Position numbers and translations under genes: made by a program. From Asticcacaulis benevestitus DSM 16100 = ATCC BAA-896 (lineage in GTDB: Bacteria; Pseudomonadota; Alphaproteobacteria; Caulobacterales; Caulobacteraceae): a DNA stretch of 64,000 nucleotides. The notes below the pieces were generated by a model that searched no databases, had not been told where the DNA came from, and saw only the letters and a list, made by a program, of their open reading frames with translations. Positions 25,694 through 33,942 of the stretch are shown here, piece after piece (positions within the stretch are counted from its first letter, which is position 1; each line of letters starts with the position of its first letter). The stretch spans positions 1 through 64,000 of the forward strand of contig NZ_AQWM01000005.1 in NCBI RefSeq assembly GCF_000376105.1. The letters are read 5' to 3'.

Positions 25694-25996
25694 ATGAGCA
25701 TTACCAGATTGAATGAATTCAAGGCCTTACCGGGAAAATTCGAGGCGCTGACCGAGGTTTTTCGCCGCATCGTGACCCAGATTCGGACAGTAGAAGGCAA
25801 TGAGCGCTGCGAGATGTTGCTTAAGGTTGCGGACGTGGATAGCGATGACTAAGGGTTGATAGTTCTCGAAACCTGGACCAGTATCGGGGCCCATCAACGC
25901 GCCGCCACGGCCGTCGATCCGAAAGATTTTTCCGCCGTCATGGCCCTGCTCAGCGAGAAACCCACGGGGCGGTATTATCAGCCCATCGACAGCTAG
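25694..25996 (+). pseudogene. ABM-type monooxygenase fold gene with in-frame stop
   Basis: The frame starting at ATG 25694 (AGGA upstream) encodes MSITRLNEFKALPGKFEAL...VEGNERCEML and meets TAA at codon 53 (25850-25852). The same frame continues without further stops as GLIVLETWTSIGAHQRAA...FSAVMALLSEKPTGRYYQPI to TAG at 25994-25996, the expected second half of a ~100-aa antibiotic-biosynthesis-monooxygenase (ABM) domain. A single CAA-to-TAA change would explain it. Either a recent nonsense pseudogene or a sequencing error; no readthrough signal was recognised. Confidence 0.8.
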
Positions 25997-26042
25997 GCCG
26001 GCAAACCCTATAGACGTCTCTCCCCATCCGTTGAGAGTGCTC

Positions 26043-27059
26043 ATGGCCAATTTCGCCAGCGACAATACCGCGCCCGTCCACCCCAAGGTCATGCAGGCGC
26101 TGATCGACGCCAACAGCGGCAATGTGCCGGCCTACGGCCATGATCCGATCACCGAAAAGCTGCAGGAAACCGTACGCATGACGTTCGGCGCGCCGCAGGC
26201 CCGCGCCTTTCCGGTGTTCAACGGCTCGGCCTGCAACGGGCTGGCCCTGGCGCGGATGATCCGACCTTACGAGTCGATCCTGGCCCACCGTCAAAGCCAT
26301 ATCAATAACGACGAATGCGGCCTGCCGGAGTTCTTCACCGGCGGCAAGATCATTGGACTCGAAGGCGATCACGCCAAACTGACCATCGCCAGCATTGGTG
26401 ACCTGATCGAGACGACGCTGGGTCATGCGCCGCATACCTCGCGCCCGAAGGTGATCAGCCTGACGCAATCGACCGAGCTCGGCACGGTCTATGCGCTCGA
26501 TGAATTGAACGCCCTCACCGCCTTCGCCAAGGCGCACGGCCTCTATGTTCATATGGACGGGGCGCGCCTCGCCAACGCCGTGGCTTCGCTGGGTTGCGCA
26601 CCGGCCGACGTGGTGGCCGGGGTTGATATTCTGTCGTTCGGCGGCACGAAAAATGGCGCTATGCTGGCCGAGGCCGCCATCATTCTCAACCCCGATCTGA
26701 TCGAGGATTTCGCCTATATCCACAAGCGCGCCGGGCAACTGCCTTCAAAGGCGCGCTATGTTTCGGCACAACTTCAGGCCCTGCTGGATAACGACCTGTG
26801 GCTCGATCTCGGCCGTCACGCCAACGCCATGGCCAGCGCTTTGCGTGAAGGCCTGATTGACCGCGCCGGCGTTGGCCTGCTCCACCCGGTCGAGGCCAAC
26901 GAACTGTTCCTCACCCTGCCGAAAGCCACCGCCGACCGCCTGTTCGCCAGGGGCCACCGCTTCTACAACTGGCCCGCCGAAGGCCCTGATGCCTACCGTC
27001 TGGTCACCAGCTTCGCCACCAGCGAAGATGACGTAAAGATTTTTCTGGACGACTGCTGA
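26043..27059 (+). CDS. Low-specificity threonine aldolase / beta-eliminating-lyase family
   Basis: 338-aa PLP enzyme (fold type I) splitting L-threonine or L-allo-threonine into glycine and acetaldehyde. Seen: the substrate/PLP region FASDNTAPVHPKVMQAL, the Asp of LYVHMDGARLANAV, and the Schiff-base Lys in DILSFGGTKNGAM. ATG at 26043 is used; TTG and GTG codons lie just upstream. The stop codon shares one base with ybaK, so the two are an operon. Confidence 0.9.
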   Translation: MANFASDNTAPVHPKVMQALIDANSGNVPAYGHDPITEKLQETVRMTFGAPQARAFPVFNGSACNGLALARMIRPYESILAHRQSHINNDECGLPEFFTGGKIIGLEGDHAKLTIASIGDLIETTLGHAPHTSRPKVISLTQSTELGTVYALDELNALTAFAKAHGLYVHMDGARLANAVASLGCAPADVVAGVDILSFGGTKNGAMLAEAAIILNPDLIEDFAYIHKRAGQLPSKARYVSAQLQALLDNDLWLDLGRHANAMASALREGLIDRAGVGLLHPVEANELFLTLPKATADRLFARGHRFYNWPAEGPDAYRLVTSFATSEDDVKIFLDDC

Positions 27060-27532
27060 TGTCCAAAACCACACCCGGCACCCTGATGCTGAGCAAGCTC
27101 GGCATCGCCTTCGACCTGCACCCTTATGACTACGATCCCGATGCGCCGCGCGTCGGGCTGCAGGCGGCGGAGGCTCTCGGCATCGACGCCGCGCAAACCT
27201 TCAAGACCCTGATGGCCGAGGTCGATGGCAAGCCGGTCTGCGTGGTCGTGCCGTCCGATTGCGAGGTCAGCATGAAAAAGATGGCGGCCGCCTTTCATGG
27301 CAAGTCCGGCCACATGATGAAGGTACCTGATGCCGAACGCCTGACCGGCTACAAGGTCGGCGGCATATCGCCCTTTGGCCAGCGCAAAAAGACGCCGACA
27401 GCGATCGATGAAACGGCGCAACTGTTTGATACGATCTATATCAATGCCGGCCAGCGCGGGCTGTTGCTTAGCATCACGCCGGATGACGCCGCGCGCGCGC
27501 TGGAGGCCCCGTTCGTGGATTTGACGGCATAA
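27059..27532 (+). CDS. ybaK: YbaK-type aminoacyl-tRNA deacylase
   Basis: 157 aa. Hydrolyses mischarged Cys-tRNA(Pro) or related aminoacyl-tRNAs in trans. The family frame is clear: start (TPGTLMLSKLGIAFDLHPYDYDPD), AQTFKTLMAEVDGKPVCVVVPSDCEV with the conserved Lys, and KVGGISPFGQRKKTPTAID with the glycine-rich loop. ATG overlaps the aldolase stop by one base; followed by a strong terminator. Confidence 0.93.
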   Translation: MSKTTPGTLMLSKLGIAFDLHPYDYDPDAPRVGLQAAEALGIDAAQTFKTLMAEVDGKPVCVVVPSDCEVSMKKMAAAFHGKSGHMMKVPDAERLTGYKVGGISPFGQRKKTPTAIDETAQLFDTIYINAGQRGLLLSITPDDAARALEAPFVDLTA

Positions 27533-27537
27533 CACCT

Positions 27538-27571
27538 CTCCTCCCCATCTTCGATGGGGAGGAGGTTTTTT
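27538..27571 (+). terminator. Intrinsic terminator after ybaK
   Basis: CTCCTCCCCATC, TTC, GATGGGGAGGAG (12-bp perfect stem) followed by G and T6. The CTCCCCATC/GATGGGGAG core is the same as in the palindromic intergenic repeats at 7936 and 55400-55465. The last Ts overlap the stop codon of the convergent oxidoreductase gene. Confidence 0.9.
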
Positions 27572-28334
27572 AACTGCCGCCAAACCAGTTATAGCCCATG
27601 TCTTCCCAGTAACCGCCGGGGTAGACATTGGTGACGAAGATCTCGACGATATGTTTGGGGTTCTTATAGCCGAGCTTGGTCGGCATCCGCAGCTTCATCG
27701 GGAAGCCGTATTTCGCCGGCAAGAGCTGGCCATCGAAGGTGAAGGCCAAAAGCGTCTGGCTGTGCAGGGCGGTCGGCATGTCGATCGAGGTGAAGTAGCC
27801 GTCGGCGCATTTGAAACCGACATATTTGCACGTCGTATCGGCCCCCACCCGCTTGAGAAATTCTGAAAATACCACACCGCCCCAGCGGCCGATGGCGCTC
27901 CAGCCCTCGACACAGATATGGCGGGTGATCTGCTCGGTGTGCGGCAACGCATAGAGCGCCGGCAGGTCCCACGGCCTGCGATCGGCGATCTTGCCCGCAA
28001 GCGCCAGCCGGAAACTGCCCGGATCGACCACCGGCGCCTTGTCGACGCTATAGAAGGCATTGAACGGGAATGGTTCCTTGATATCGGCCTCGCTATAGGT
28101 CGGGGCCAGCGCGTCCGGATTGAAGATCAGCCCTTGCGCGCCATCGTTAAAACGCGACACCGCTTTGAGGATTTCCCTCACCGAACCGTAGTGATTGAGG
28201 GCAATACCCGTGGCCAGAGACAAGCCCCCGAGCGTCAGCACATTGCCGAGCAGGCGGCGCTTGGCCGGGTCTTTCAACAGGCCATTCGCTTCTTTCAGGA
28301 TCGCCTCTTCGTCGTTCTTGATGTCCCGCGTCAT
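27570..28334 (-). CDS. Molybdopterin-dependent oxidoreductase, sulfite-oxidase family
   Basis: 254 aa, COG2041-like single-domain molybdoenzyme. The Mo-ligating Cys is in RHICVEGWSAIGRWGG; GFKCADGYFTSIDM and YGFPMKLRMPTKLGYKNPKHI are the following family blocks. The N-terminus has a twin arginine before a hydrophobic run (AKRRLLGNVLTLGGLSLATG), consistent with Tat-dependent export, possibly anchored. ATG at 28334 lies one base beyond the cytochrome b stop, so the two subunits are coupled. Related to MsrP, but the partner is a b561-type cytochrome rather than MsrQ; substrate not assigned. Confidence 0.85.
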   Translation of the reverse strand: MTRDIKNDEEAILKEANGLLKDPAKRRLLGNVLTLGGLSLATGIALNHYGSVREILKAVSRFNDGAQGLIFNPDALAPTYSEADIKEPFPFNAFYSVDKAPVVDPGSFRLALAGKIADRRPWDLPALYALPHTEQITRHICVEGWSAIGRWGGVVFSEFLKRVGADTTCKYVGFKCADGYFTSIDMPTALHSQTLLAFTFDGQLLPAKYGFPMKLRMPTKLGYKNPKHIVEIFVTNVYPGGYWEDMGYNWFGGS

Positions 28335-28335
28335 A

Positions 28336-28947
28336 TCAGCGTCCCCACAGCATGGCTTTGATGGTTTTCGGCACCAGCAGGGCCATGACAACATGCACAA
28401 TGATAAAGGCGCATAAGCCGGTCATGGCCAAGAAATGGATATAGCGCGCGGTCTCGTAACCACCGAGCAGGACACGCAACCAGCCGAACTGAACCGATTT
28501 CCACAACACCAGCCCAGAGGCGATCAGCACGATCATATCAGCCAAGGCGAAGAGATAGGCCAGTTTCTGGATGGCGTTGTATTGGCGCAGATCAGCGTGA
28601 CTGAGCCGGCCGTTAACGAACGCCCGGATATCATCCCACAGGCCTTGCGGTGTCACCGGCAGGAACTGCTTGCTGCGCTTTGTTATGAGAAAAAGGACAA
28701 GATAGAGCACCGCATTGGCCATCAGAATCCACATGGCGGCGAAGTGCCACTGGATCGCGCCGCCCAGCCAGCCGCCCAGCGTCCATTCATTGGGAAACAG
28801 CCGCGTATTGGTGCCGGGGATATAGAGATGCAGGAAGCGCGTGGCGTTATAAATACGCCAGCCGCTCATAATCAGGATCACCACCGCCACGGCGTTAGAC
28901 CAGTGGATGATGCGCAACCACAACGGATGAATACTGGTTTTGTCCAC
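28336..28947 (-). CDS. Cytochrome b561-type membrane subunit
   Basis: 203 aa with four to five transmembrane helices and heme-ligand-type histidines in HPLWLRIIHWSNAVAVVILI, IQWHFAAMWILM, YIHFLAMTGLCAFIIVHVVMALL. This is the b-type cytochrome domain found in Ni-hydrogenase, formate dehydrogenase and thiosulfate reductase partners. One base before the molybdopterin oxidoreductase start on the same strand, so it probably connects that periplasmic enzyme with the quinone pool. Confidence 0.88.
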   Translation of the reverse strand: MDKTSIHPLWLRIIHWSNAVAVVILIMSGWRIYNATRFLHLYIPGTNTRLFPNEWTLGGWLGGAIQWHFAAMWILMANAVLYLVLFLITKRSKQFLPVTPQGLWDDIRAFVNGRLSHADLRQYNAIQKLAYLFALADMIVLIASGLVLWKSVQFGWLRVLLGGYETARYIHFLAMTGLCAFIIVHVVMALLVPKTIKAMLWGR

Positions 28948-29079
28948 GCGCGCGCTCCCGAATTACCGCAGCTTACCATGTATACGACAGACGTCGAAAT
29001 CCGGTTACGGTGAATATGAAATATTGACACCACCCCGCCTTCATGTTGACGTTTACGGAAACAATGCGAAGGTAATCCC

Positions 29080-29541
29080 ATGGCCAAGGCTGACCGCTTC
29101 AAGCTGATCAACTGGTATCCGCCGCTGATCGGCGCCGGTATCCGGGTGATTGAAAACTCGGCCGATTTCACCGCCATCACGGTCGAGATGAAGCTGCGCT
29201 GGTGGAACAAAAACGTCGTCGGCACCCAGTTCGGCGGCTCACTCTACATGATGTGCGATCCGTTTTTCATGGCCATACTGATGACCAAACTGGGCCGTGA
29301 CTATATCGTCTGGGACAAGGCGGCCGCGATCCGCTTTCTCAAGCCAGGCCGGCGGCATGTGCGGGCGCACTTCCATATTCCGCCGGAAGAGATCGCCCGC
29401 GTCAAGCTGGAAGCCGACACAAAAGGCAAGTACGACGCCGAATTTGAGGTCGATATTGTCGATACCGAAGGCACGGTGATCGCCAAGGTCCACAAGACCC
29501 TTTACGTGCGCCGCAAGGACGCCAAACGCGCGGAGGCCTAA
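29080..29541 (+). CDS. DUF4442 hotdog-fold protein
   Basis: 153 aa. Blocks such as FKLINWYPPLIGAGIRV, WWNKNVVGTQFGGSLYMMCDPFFM and the tail VIAKVHKTLYVRR fit the DUF4442 group of hotdog thioesterase-like proteins. Activity not established for the family; an acyl-CoA thioesterase role is possible. The stop overlaps a small convergent reading frame by 3-4 bases. Confidence 0.82.
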   Translation: MAKADRFKLINWYPPLIGAGIRVIENSADFTAITVEMKLRWWNKNVVGTQFGGSLYMMCDPFFMAILMTKLGRDYIVWDKAAAIRFLKPGRRHVRAHFHIPPEEIARVKLEADTKGKYDAEFEVDIVDTEGTVIAKVHKTLYVRRKDAKRAEA

Positions 29542-29672
29542 GCTTTCGCGGCGGCCTCGTCAGCGCGCTTCTTTTGCGCCGCTACCATCTTGTCGAGTTG
29601 CGCCTGGGCCAGAGCCTTGCGCTGCTCGGCCAGTTCGTTCGGGGTCAGCAGGCGGTGTTTGGCTTTGTTCAT
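29538..29672 (-). CDS. Small basic helical protein, hypothetical
   Basis: A 44-codon frame with ATG at 29672: MNKAKHRLLTPNELAEQRKA, then a Lys/Ala/Gln-rich predicted helix ending ADEAAAKA. It is too short for standard gene tracks. Composition is regular and amphipathic rather than random, and it ends in a 3-4-base convergent overlap with the DUF4442 gene, which is the packing style of this genome. The ribosome binding site is weak (GAAAG). I do not recognise a family. Confidence 0.4.
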   Translation of the reverse strand: MNKAKHRLLTPNELAEQRKALAQAQLDKMVAAQKKRADEAAAKA

Positions 29673-29726
29673 CGTGGTATCTTTCAAAAAAGGAACCTAT
29701 GACAGCTACGCCTGCCAAAGTACAGC

Positions 29727-30356
29727 CTAGGGCAGTTTCATGCCGCGCTCGACACCGGGACGTCGCCCCACCTCCGCCAGCCACTTGCTGATAAAAGGCC
29801 GCGCCTGAATCAGCGGCTCGATATGATCGGGCACGCGGGTGCGATATTGCGTGATCCACGGATAGATGGCGATGTCGGCGATCGAATATTCGTCACCCCC
29901 GACATGCGCCGATTCGCTCAGTCGCTTTTCCAGCACATTGAACAGGCGCTCGACCTCGGCCGCGTAACGGTTGACGCCGACAGGCGTCTGATTCTTGTCC
30001 GACACCACGAACCAACCAAGCTGGCCCATCATGGGCCCTAAGCCGCCCATTTGCCACATCAGCCACTGAATGACCGTATGACGCTGGTGCGGGATAGTGG
30101 GCAAGAAGCGGCCATATTTTTCCGCCAGATAGATCAGGATGGCGCCGCTCTCGAACAGGTTAAGCGGACCACCGTCAGCGTCCTCGTCCACAATGGCGGG
30201 TATCTTGTTATTGGGTGAAATGGCGAGAAATTCGGGTTTGAACTGGTCGTCCTTGCCGATATTGACCGGATGCAGGCTGTACGGCACACCCAGTTCTTCG
30301 AGCATGATGGAGACCTTGCGGCCATTGGGTGTGCCCCAGGTGTGCAGTTGGATCAT
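29727..30356 (-). CDS. Glutathione S-transferase, YfcG/YghU-like (Nu class)
   Basis: 209 aa. N-terminal thioredoxin fold with LHTWGTPNGRKVSIMLEELGVPY; the Thr/Asn pair after TWGTPNG is the glutathione site of Nu-class enzymes, which are disulfide-bond reductases. SPNNKIPAIVDED and LFESGAILIYLAEKYG are the cis-Pro and gamma-glutamyl-binding blocks; the all-helical C-terminal domain starts near residue 90. Monocistronic. Confidence 0.93.
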   Translation of the reverse strand: MIQLHTWGTPNGRKVSIMLEELGVPYSLHPVNIGKDDQFKPEFLAISPNNKIPAIVDEDADGGPLNLFESGAILIYLAEKYGRFLPTIPHQRHTVIQWLMWQMGGLGPMMGQLGWFVVSDKNQTPVGVNRYAAEVERLFNVLEKRLSESAHVGGDEYSIADIAIYPWITQYRTRVPDHIEPLIQARPFISKWLAEVGRRPGVERGMKLP

Positions 30357-30593
30357 GGCGACCGTCCTTGATAAATGACTGTTAAATAGATAGGCCGCCC
30401 AAGATCACTTGCAACACCTCTCTGTGTCGAACCGCAAATTAACGCACCTCGATGGCTGCCTTGATCGCTCGCGCCTGGCTTCGTCCCCCCTTATGAAACC
30501 ATATATCTGGCGACAGCGGCCGGACCGGATACGACCTCAAGGAGAAAATCGGCGCCCTGGCAAGGGTCTATATCTGTCAACCTCAGCCATAGG
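30357..30593. other. Intergenic region
   Basis: Spacer between the convergently unrelated GST start and the DUF2269 gene end. I see no gene, repeat or clear hairpin; it should hold the GST promoter. Confidence 0.4.
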
Positions 30594-31061
30594 TCATGAA
30601 AACGGTTTGAAGACCATAAGCCAAAAAATCGCCACCACCGCGGGAAAGGCCAGAGCGCCGAGCACCAGCCACCACAGGTTACAGCGCCAGTAGGCCGCCG
30701 GCAGAGGCACGTCTGTCGCCAGTGCTTCGGCGGCCAGGCGCTTCATGCGGATCTGCAGCCCCACTACCGGCAACCAGCACAGGCCGGCAAAGACATAGAG
30801 CGCCATGGCCAGCATCAGCCAGCCATCCGTCACATGATAGCCGGCGATATGGATCAGCGCAAAGCCGGTCAGAGGCTGGATGATGATAGCCGGCGTTGTG
30901 AAACACCAGTCAGCAATGACCACTGTCCGCGTGGCGAAGGCGATGGCCCGAATATCCTTCGAAAGATTGGCCATCAACATGAAGAAAGCCGTGCCGATAC
31001 CGGTGCCGAACAGCACGGTCGAGGACAGAATATGCAGCCATTTGACACAGAAATAGAGCAT
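30594..31061 (-). CDS. DUF2269-type integral membrane protein
   Basis: 155 aa with four transmembrane helices; starts MLYFCVKWLHILSSTVLFGTG, has LTGFALIHIAGY and a C-terminal helix ending FWLMVFKPFS. Matches the DUF2269 pattern (four helices, conserved His in the first helix), function unknown. ATG at 31061 is favoured by family starts; a TTG nine bases upstream is possible. Divergent from the DCC/DUF4166/reductase cluster with 57 bp between starts, so they share a promoter region. Confidence 0.8.
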   Translation of the reverse strand: MLYFCVKWLHILSSTVLFGTGIGTAFFMLMANLSKDIRAIAFATRTVVIADWCFTTPAIIIQPLTGFALIHIAGYHVTDGWLMLAMALYVFAGLCWLPVVGLQIRMKRLAAEALATDVPLPAAYWRCNLWWLVLGALAFPAVVAIFWLMVFKPFS

Positions 31062-31117
31062 GGCTGACAAGGCTATCCCATGTTAGGTGTTGGAGAGGAT
31101 CGGACCTTATCGCCCCC

Positions 31118-31513
31118 ATGCCCCTGCCGCAATCACAAGCTGACCCGATATGGCTCGTCTATGACGGCGACTGTCCTTTTTGTTCGGCTTCTGCGCAGAT
31201 GGTACGCCTACGTCAATCGGTCGGCCATCTGAATATCCTTAATGCTCGTGAGGCTGCCGACCAACCGGTGATGACTGAGATCGCGGCACAGAATCTTGAC
31301 CTTAACCAGGGCATCGTCGTCAAGTTCGAAGGCCGGCTTTATCATGGCAAGGACGCCCTGCACCTGCTGGCGCTGATCGGTTCAGAATCCGGCTGGCTCA
31401 ATCGACTGAATGTCGCTTTGTTCCGTAACAAGGGGATGGTCGATATGGCCTATCCGGTGCTGAAAGGTATGCGAAACCTGGCGCTAAAGGTTCTCGGGAG
31501 ACCTGCGCTGTGA
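31118..31513 (+). CDS. DCC1-like (DUF393) thiol-disulfide oxidoreductase
   Basis: 131 aa. The signature is LVYDGDCPFCSAS, where D-x-D/CxxC gives the DCC name and a thioredoxin-like active site; HGKDALHLLALIG is the second block. Family members are uncharacterised redox or haloacid-dehalogenase-like proteins. The stop overlaps the GTG start of the DUF4166 gene by 4 bases, first of a three-gene operon. Confidence 0.87.
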   Translation: MPLPQSQADPIWLVYDGDCPFCSASAQMVRLRQSVGHLNILNAREAADQPVMTEIAAQNLDLNQGIVVKFEGRLYHGKDALHLLALIGSESGWLNRLNVALFRNKGMVDMAYPVLKGMRNLALKVLGRPAL

Positions 31514-32133
31514 AAACACCCATCTTCGCAGCCGTCTTCGCCGAGCAATGGGACGCATTACCGCCGGCGCTGAAAGCCCATTACGCCAACCGTGGTTTTA
31601 CGCGCGATCGCGTCACCGTCACCGGCACTTTGACCATCCGCATGGGCCCTTTGCTGCGTTTCCTTTCACCGCTGCTCCGGCTCAGCAGGATGCTGACGCC
31701 GTGGCCGGGCGATGACGTCCCGTGCACCGTGGCGTTTCACAGCGAACCCGATTCCAACGCCTTTATCTTCGAGCGCCGCTTCAGCTTTCCGGGCCGTGCG
31801 CCGCATGTCTTTCGCTCGAAGCTGGTGCCGCAAGCACCGCATCATGTCATCGAATATATGGCCAGCGGATTGGGCTGGCGCTGCGGCTACAGCTTCGAGG
31901 ATGGCAGGGTGCGCCTGTTTCATAAAGGCTATGTCTGGCGACTGTTCGGCGTCGACCTGCCGGTGACCTTTCTGGGAGAGCTGTTGGCCGGAAAGGGCTT
32001 TGCCTTTGAAGAGGCCAGCGGCGACATGAGCTTCAGTATGGCCATGGGACTGAAGGGCGGGCCGTTCGGCCGCCTGACCGCCTACAGCTATTCCGGCGAC
32101 TTTACCGTGACGGAGATGGCCCTTGACGCGTGA
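31510..32133 (+). CDS. DUF4166 domain protein
   Basis: 207 aa, starting with GTG in a GTGA overlap. Recognisable by FAEQWDALPPALKAHYANRG, a beta-rich middle (FIFERRFSFPGRAPHVFRSK) and the end YSYSGDFTVTEMALDA. Elsewhere DUF4166 is fused to or adjacent to saccharopine-dehydrogenase-like proteins, as it is here. Predicted soluble, lipocalin- or START-like beta fold cannot be verified from sequence alone. Confidence 0.83.
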   Translation: MKTPIFAAVFAEQWDALPPALKAHYANRGFTRDRVTVTGTLTIRMGPLLRFLSPLLRLSRMLTPWPGDDVPCTVAFHSEPDSNAFIFERRFSFPGRAPHVFRSKLVPQAPHHVIEYMASGLGWRCGYSFEDGRVRLFHKGYVWRLFGVDLPVTFLGELLAGKGFAFEEASGDMSFSMAMGLKGGPFGRLTAYSYSGDFTVTEMALDA

Positions 32134-33208
32134 TATCCTCATCCTCGGCGGCTACGGCAATTTTGGCAAACGCATCGCGCAGGCCCTGTCGCGCCATGGC
32201 CTGCCACTGATCATTGCCGGGCGCGATCTCGAAAGGGCAAAGGCGCTGTGCCGTGACCTGCCAAACACCCGGCCTCTGGCACTTGATATTCACGGTCCGC
32301 TGGTGGAGACCTTAAAGGCCGAAAAGCCGTCGGTCGTCATCCATACCTGCGGACCGTTTCAGGGCGCCGATTACGCTGTGGCGCGCGCCTGTATCGCAGC
32401 CGGGATACATTACATTGATCTTGCCGATGGCCGCGATTTCGTGCGTGACTTCAGTCAGCTCGATGTCGAAGCCAGGGACGCCGGCGTTTGTCTGATCAGC
32501 GGTGCCAGCACGGTGCCAGGCCTGTCGTCGGCGGTGCTTGATCATCTTAAGACCCACTTCGCCCGTCTGGAAACACTCGATTTCGGCATCACCCCCGGCC
32601 AGAAGGCGGAACGCGGACTGGCGACCACCCGAGCCATCCTGACCTATGTCGGCAAACGCCTGAAGCCCTTCGCTGGACACCCCCGTCCCTATGGCTGGCA
32701 GGACACCCATGCCCAGACCTATCCGGTCATGGGGCGGCGATACTTGAGCACCTGCGACATTCCCGATCTCGATCTATTGCCCCAGGCCTATGACCTGACC
32801 TCGATCCGCTTCGGTGCCGGCCTCGAACTCGGCTTCATGCATCTGGGATTATGGGCACTGTCCGGACTGGTGCGCGCCGGACTGCCGCTCAACCTGCCGG
32901 CCCTGGCCAGACCGCTGCTGGCGATCAGCAATATCTTTGATGCCTTTGGCAGCGATGTCGGCGGCATGCATGTCACGGTGAGCGGGCAAGGCCACGACGG
33001 CGCACCGTTAAAACGTTCGTGGTTCATCGTCGCCAGGTCGAATGATGGCCCGCAAATCCCGTGCGTACCGGCGATCCTTCTGGCCAAACGGCTGCATGAA
33101 AAAGGCCCCGGACTTTCATCCGGGGCCTTTCCCTGCCTTGGTCTGATCAGACTCGAAGATTATCTCAACGAACTCAGGCGCTTCGATATCGAGACGTTTG
33201 AGGCCTAA
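32123..33208 (+). CDS. Saccharopine dehydrogenase-like NAD(P)-binding protein
   Basis: 361 aa. N-terminal Rossmann fold ILILGGYGNFGKRIAQALSRHG, with AGRDLERA and VVIHTCGPFQGADYAVARACI as the typical saccharopine-dehydrogenase-family blocks and SGASTVPGLSS near the domain junction. It starts at TTG 32123, supported by GGAG seven bases upstream, and overlaps the DUF4166 gene by 11 bases. A terminator for the convergent gene is embedded in its 3' coding part. True lysine metabolism is unlikely; substrate unknown. Confidence 0.85.
   Translation: MTRDILILGGYGNFGKRIAQALSRHGLPLIIAGRDLERAKALCRDLPNTRPLALDIHGPLVETLKAEKPSVVIHTCGPFQGADYAVARACIAAGIHYIDLADGRDFVRDFSQLDVEARDAGVCLISGASTVPGLSSAVLDHLKTHFARLETLDFGITPGQKAERGLATTRAILTYVGKRLKPFAGHPRPYGWQDTHAQTYPVMGRRYLSTCDIPDLDLLPQAYDLTSIRFGAGLELGFMHLGLWALSGLVRAGLPLNLPALARPLLAISNIFDAFGSDVGGMHVTVSGQGHDGAPLKRSWFIVARSNDGPQIPCVPAILLAKRLHEKGPGLSSGAFPCLGLIRLEDYLNELRRFDIETFEA
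33096..33130 (-). terminator. Intrinsic terminator of the DUF1993 gene, inside the neighbour's coding sequence
   Basis: Perfect 12-bp stem AAAGGCCCCGGA (33101-33112) and TCCGGGGCCTTT (33119-33130) with a 6-base loop. On the reverse strand it is followed by T5, so it fits a terminator about 75 bases after the DUF1993 stop codon. On the + strand it encodes EKGPGLSSGAF of the reductase and lacks a U-tract. Confidence 0.75.
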
Positions 33209-33720
33209 CCGCCCAAAAAGTCGTTCTTGCCAAGCGGTACGCCGGAATGACGCAGGATGGCATAGGCCGTGGTGACGTGGAAAAACAGGTTGGGGATGGC
33301 GAAGCCCGTCAGGTAGCTTAAGCCGGTGAATTCCATGGTGCGGCTCGGAAATTTCAAAACAACCTCGCGGGTTTCCGAACCTTCGAAGCCCTTGGCATCG
33401 ACCGACCTGACGAAATCGACCGTCTTTTGCAGGCGCGAGTGCAGTTCGGCGAAGGTCGCTTCGTCATCGGCATAGGCGGGATTCTCGACCCCGCCCAGGC
33501 GCGCGGCAATGCCCTTGGCTGTATCGCTGACCAGTTGGATCTGCTTGGAAAACGGCAGCATGTCGAGCGCCAGGCGGGCGTTCAGCACGGTCGCTTCCTT
33601 GACATTCTTCTCCGCCGCCCAGGCTTCCGCCTTGCCGAGAATGGCCTTCAGATTGGTAAGCGCGTTAAGCACCACCGGCACGGACGCCTTGTACATATCG
33701 ATGTGAACAGCCTCAGACAT
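33205..33720 (-). CDS. DUF1993 family protein
   Basis: 171 aa. Helical, DinB-like style; starts VHIDMYKASVPVVLNALTNLKAIL and ends with LTGFAIPNLFFHVTTAYAILRHSGVPLGKNDFLG, the best-conserved part of DUF1993 with the His used as a DinB-like metal ligand. Function unknown. The stop overlaps the convergent reductase stop by 4 bases. Confidence 0.87.
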   Translation of the reverse strand: MSEAVHIDMYKASVPVVLNALTNLKAILGKAEAWAAEKNVKEATVLNARLALDMLPFSKQIQLVSDTAKGIAARLGGVENPAYADDEATFAELHSRLQKTVDFVRSVDAKGFEGSETREVVLKFPSRTMEFTGLSYLTGFAIPNLFFHVTTAYAILRHSGVPLGKNDFLGG

Positions 33721-33942
33721 TTAGTCCCTCTTTGTGTTAGGTAGGAAGCCCTGCATATGGGATACTGAGGGCGCCTTGTAAGCCCGCCACGCAATAATTT
33801 CACGGTGAAATCCATCGCCGCATTTGCGCCGTATAGTGGGCTGATACATTTCGCGTGTGATTTTGGCGTACCCCCTTGAAACCCGCAACAGTAACTACTA
33901 TTGTTACGTTTCCATTTCGCGACTCACTGAAAAGAGCCCCCC

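Noticed and set aside
26043-27059. Ribosomal or tRNA genes in the 26 kb region
   Set aside because: Only protein-coding frames with clear domains; no tRNA cloverleaf found.
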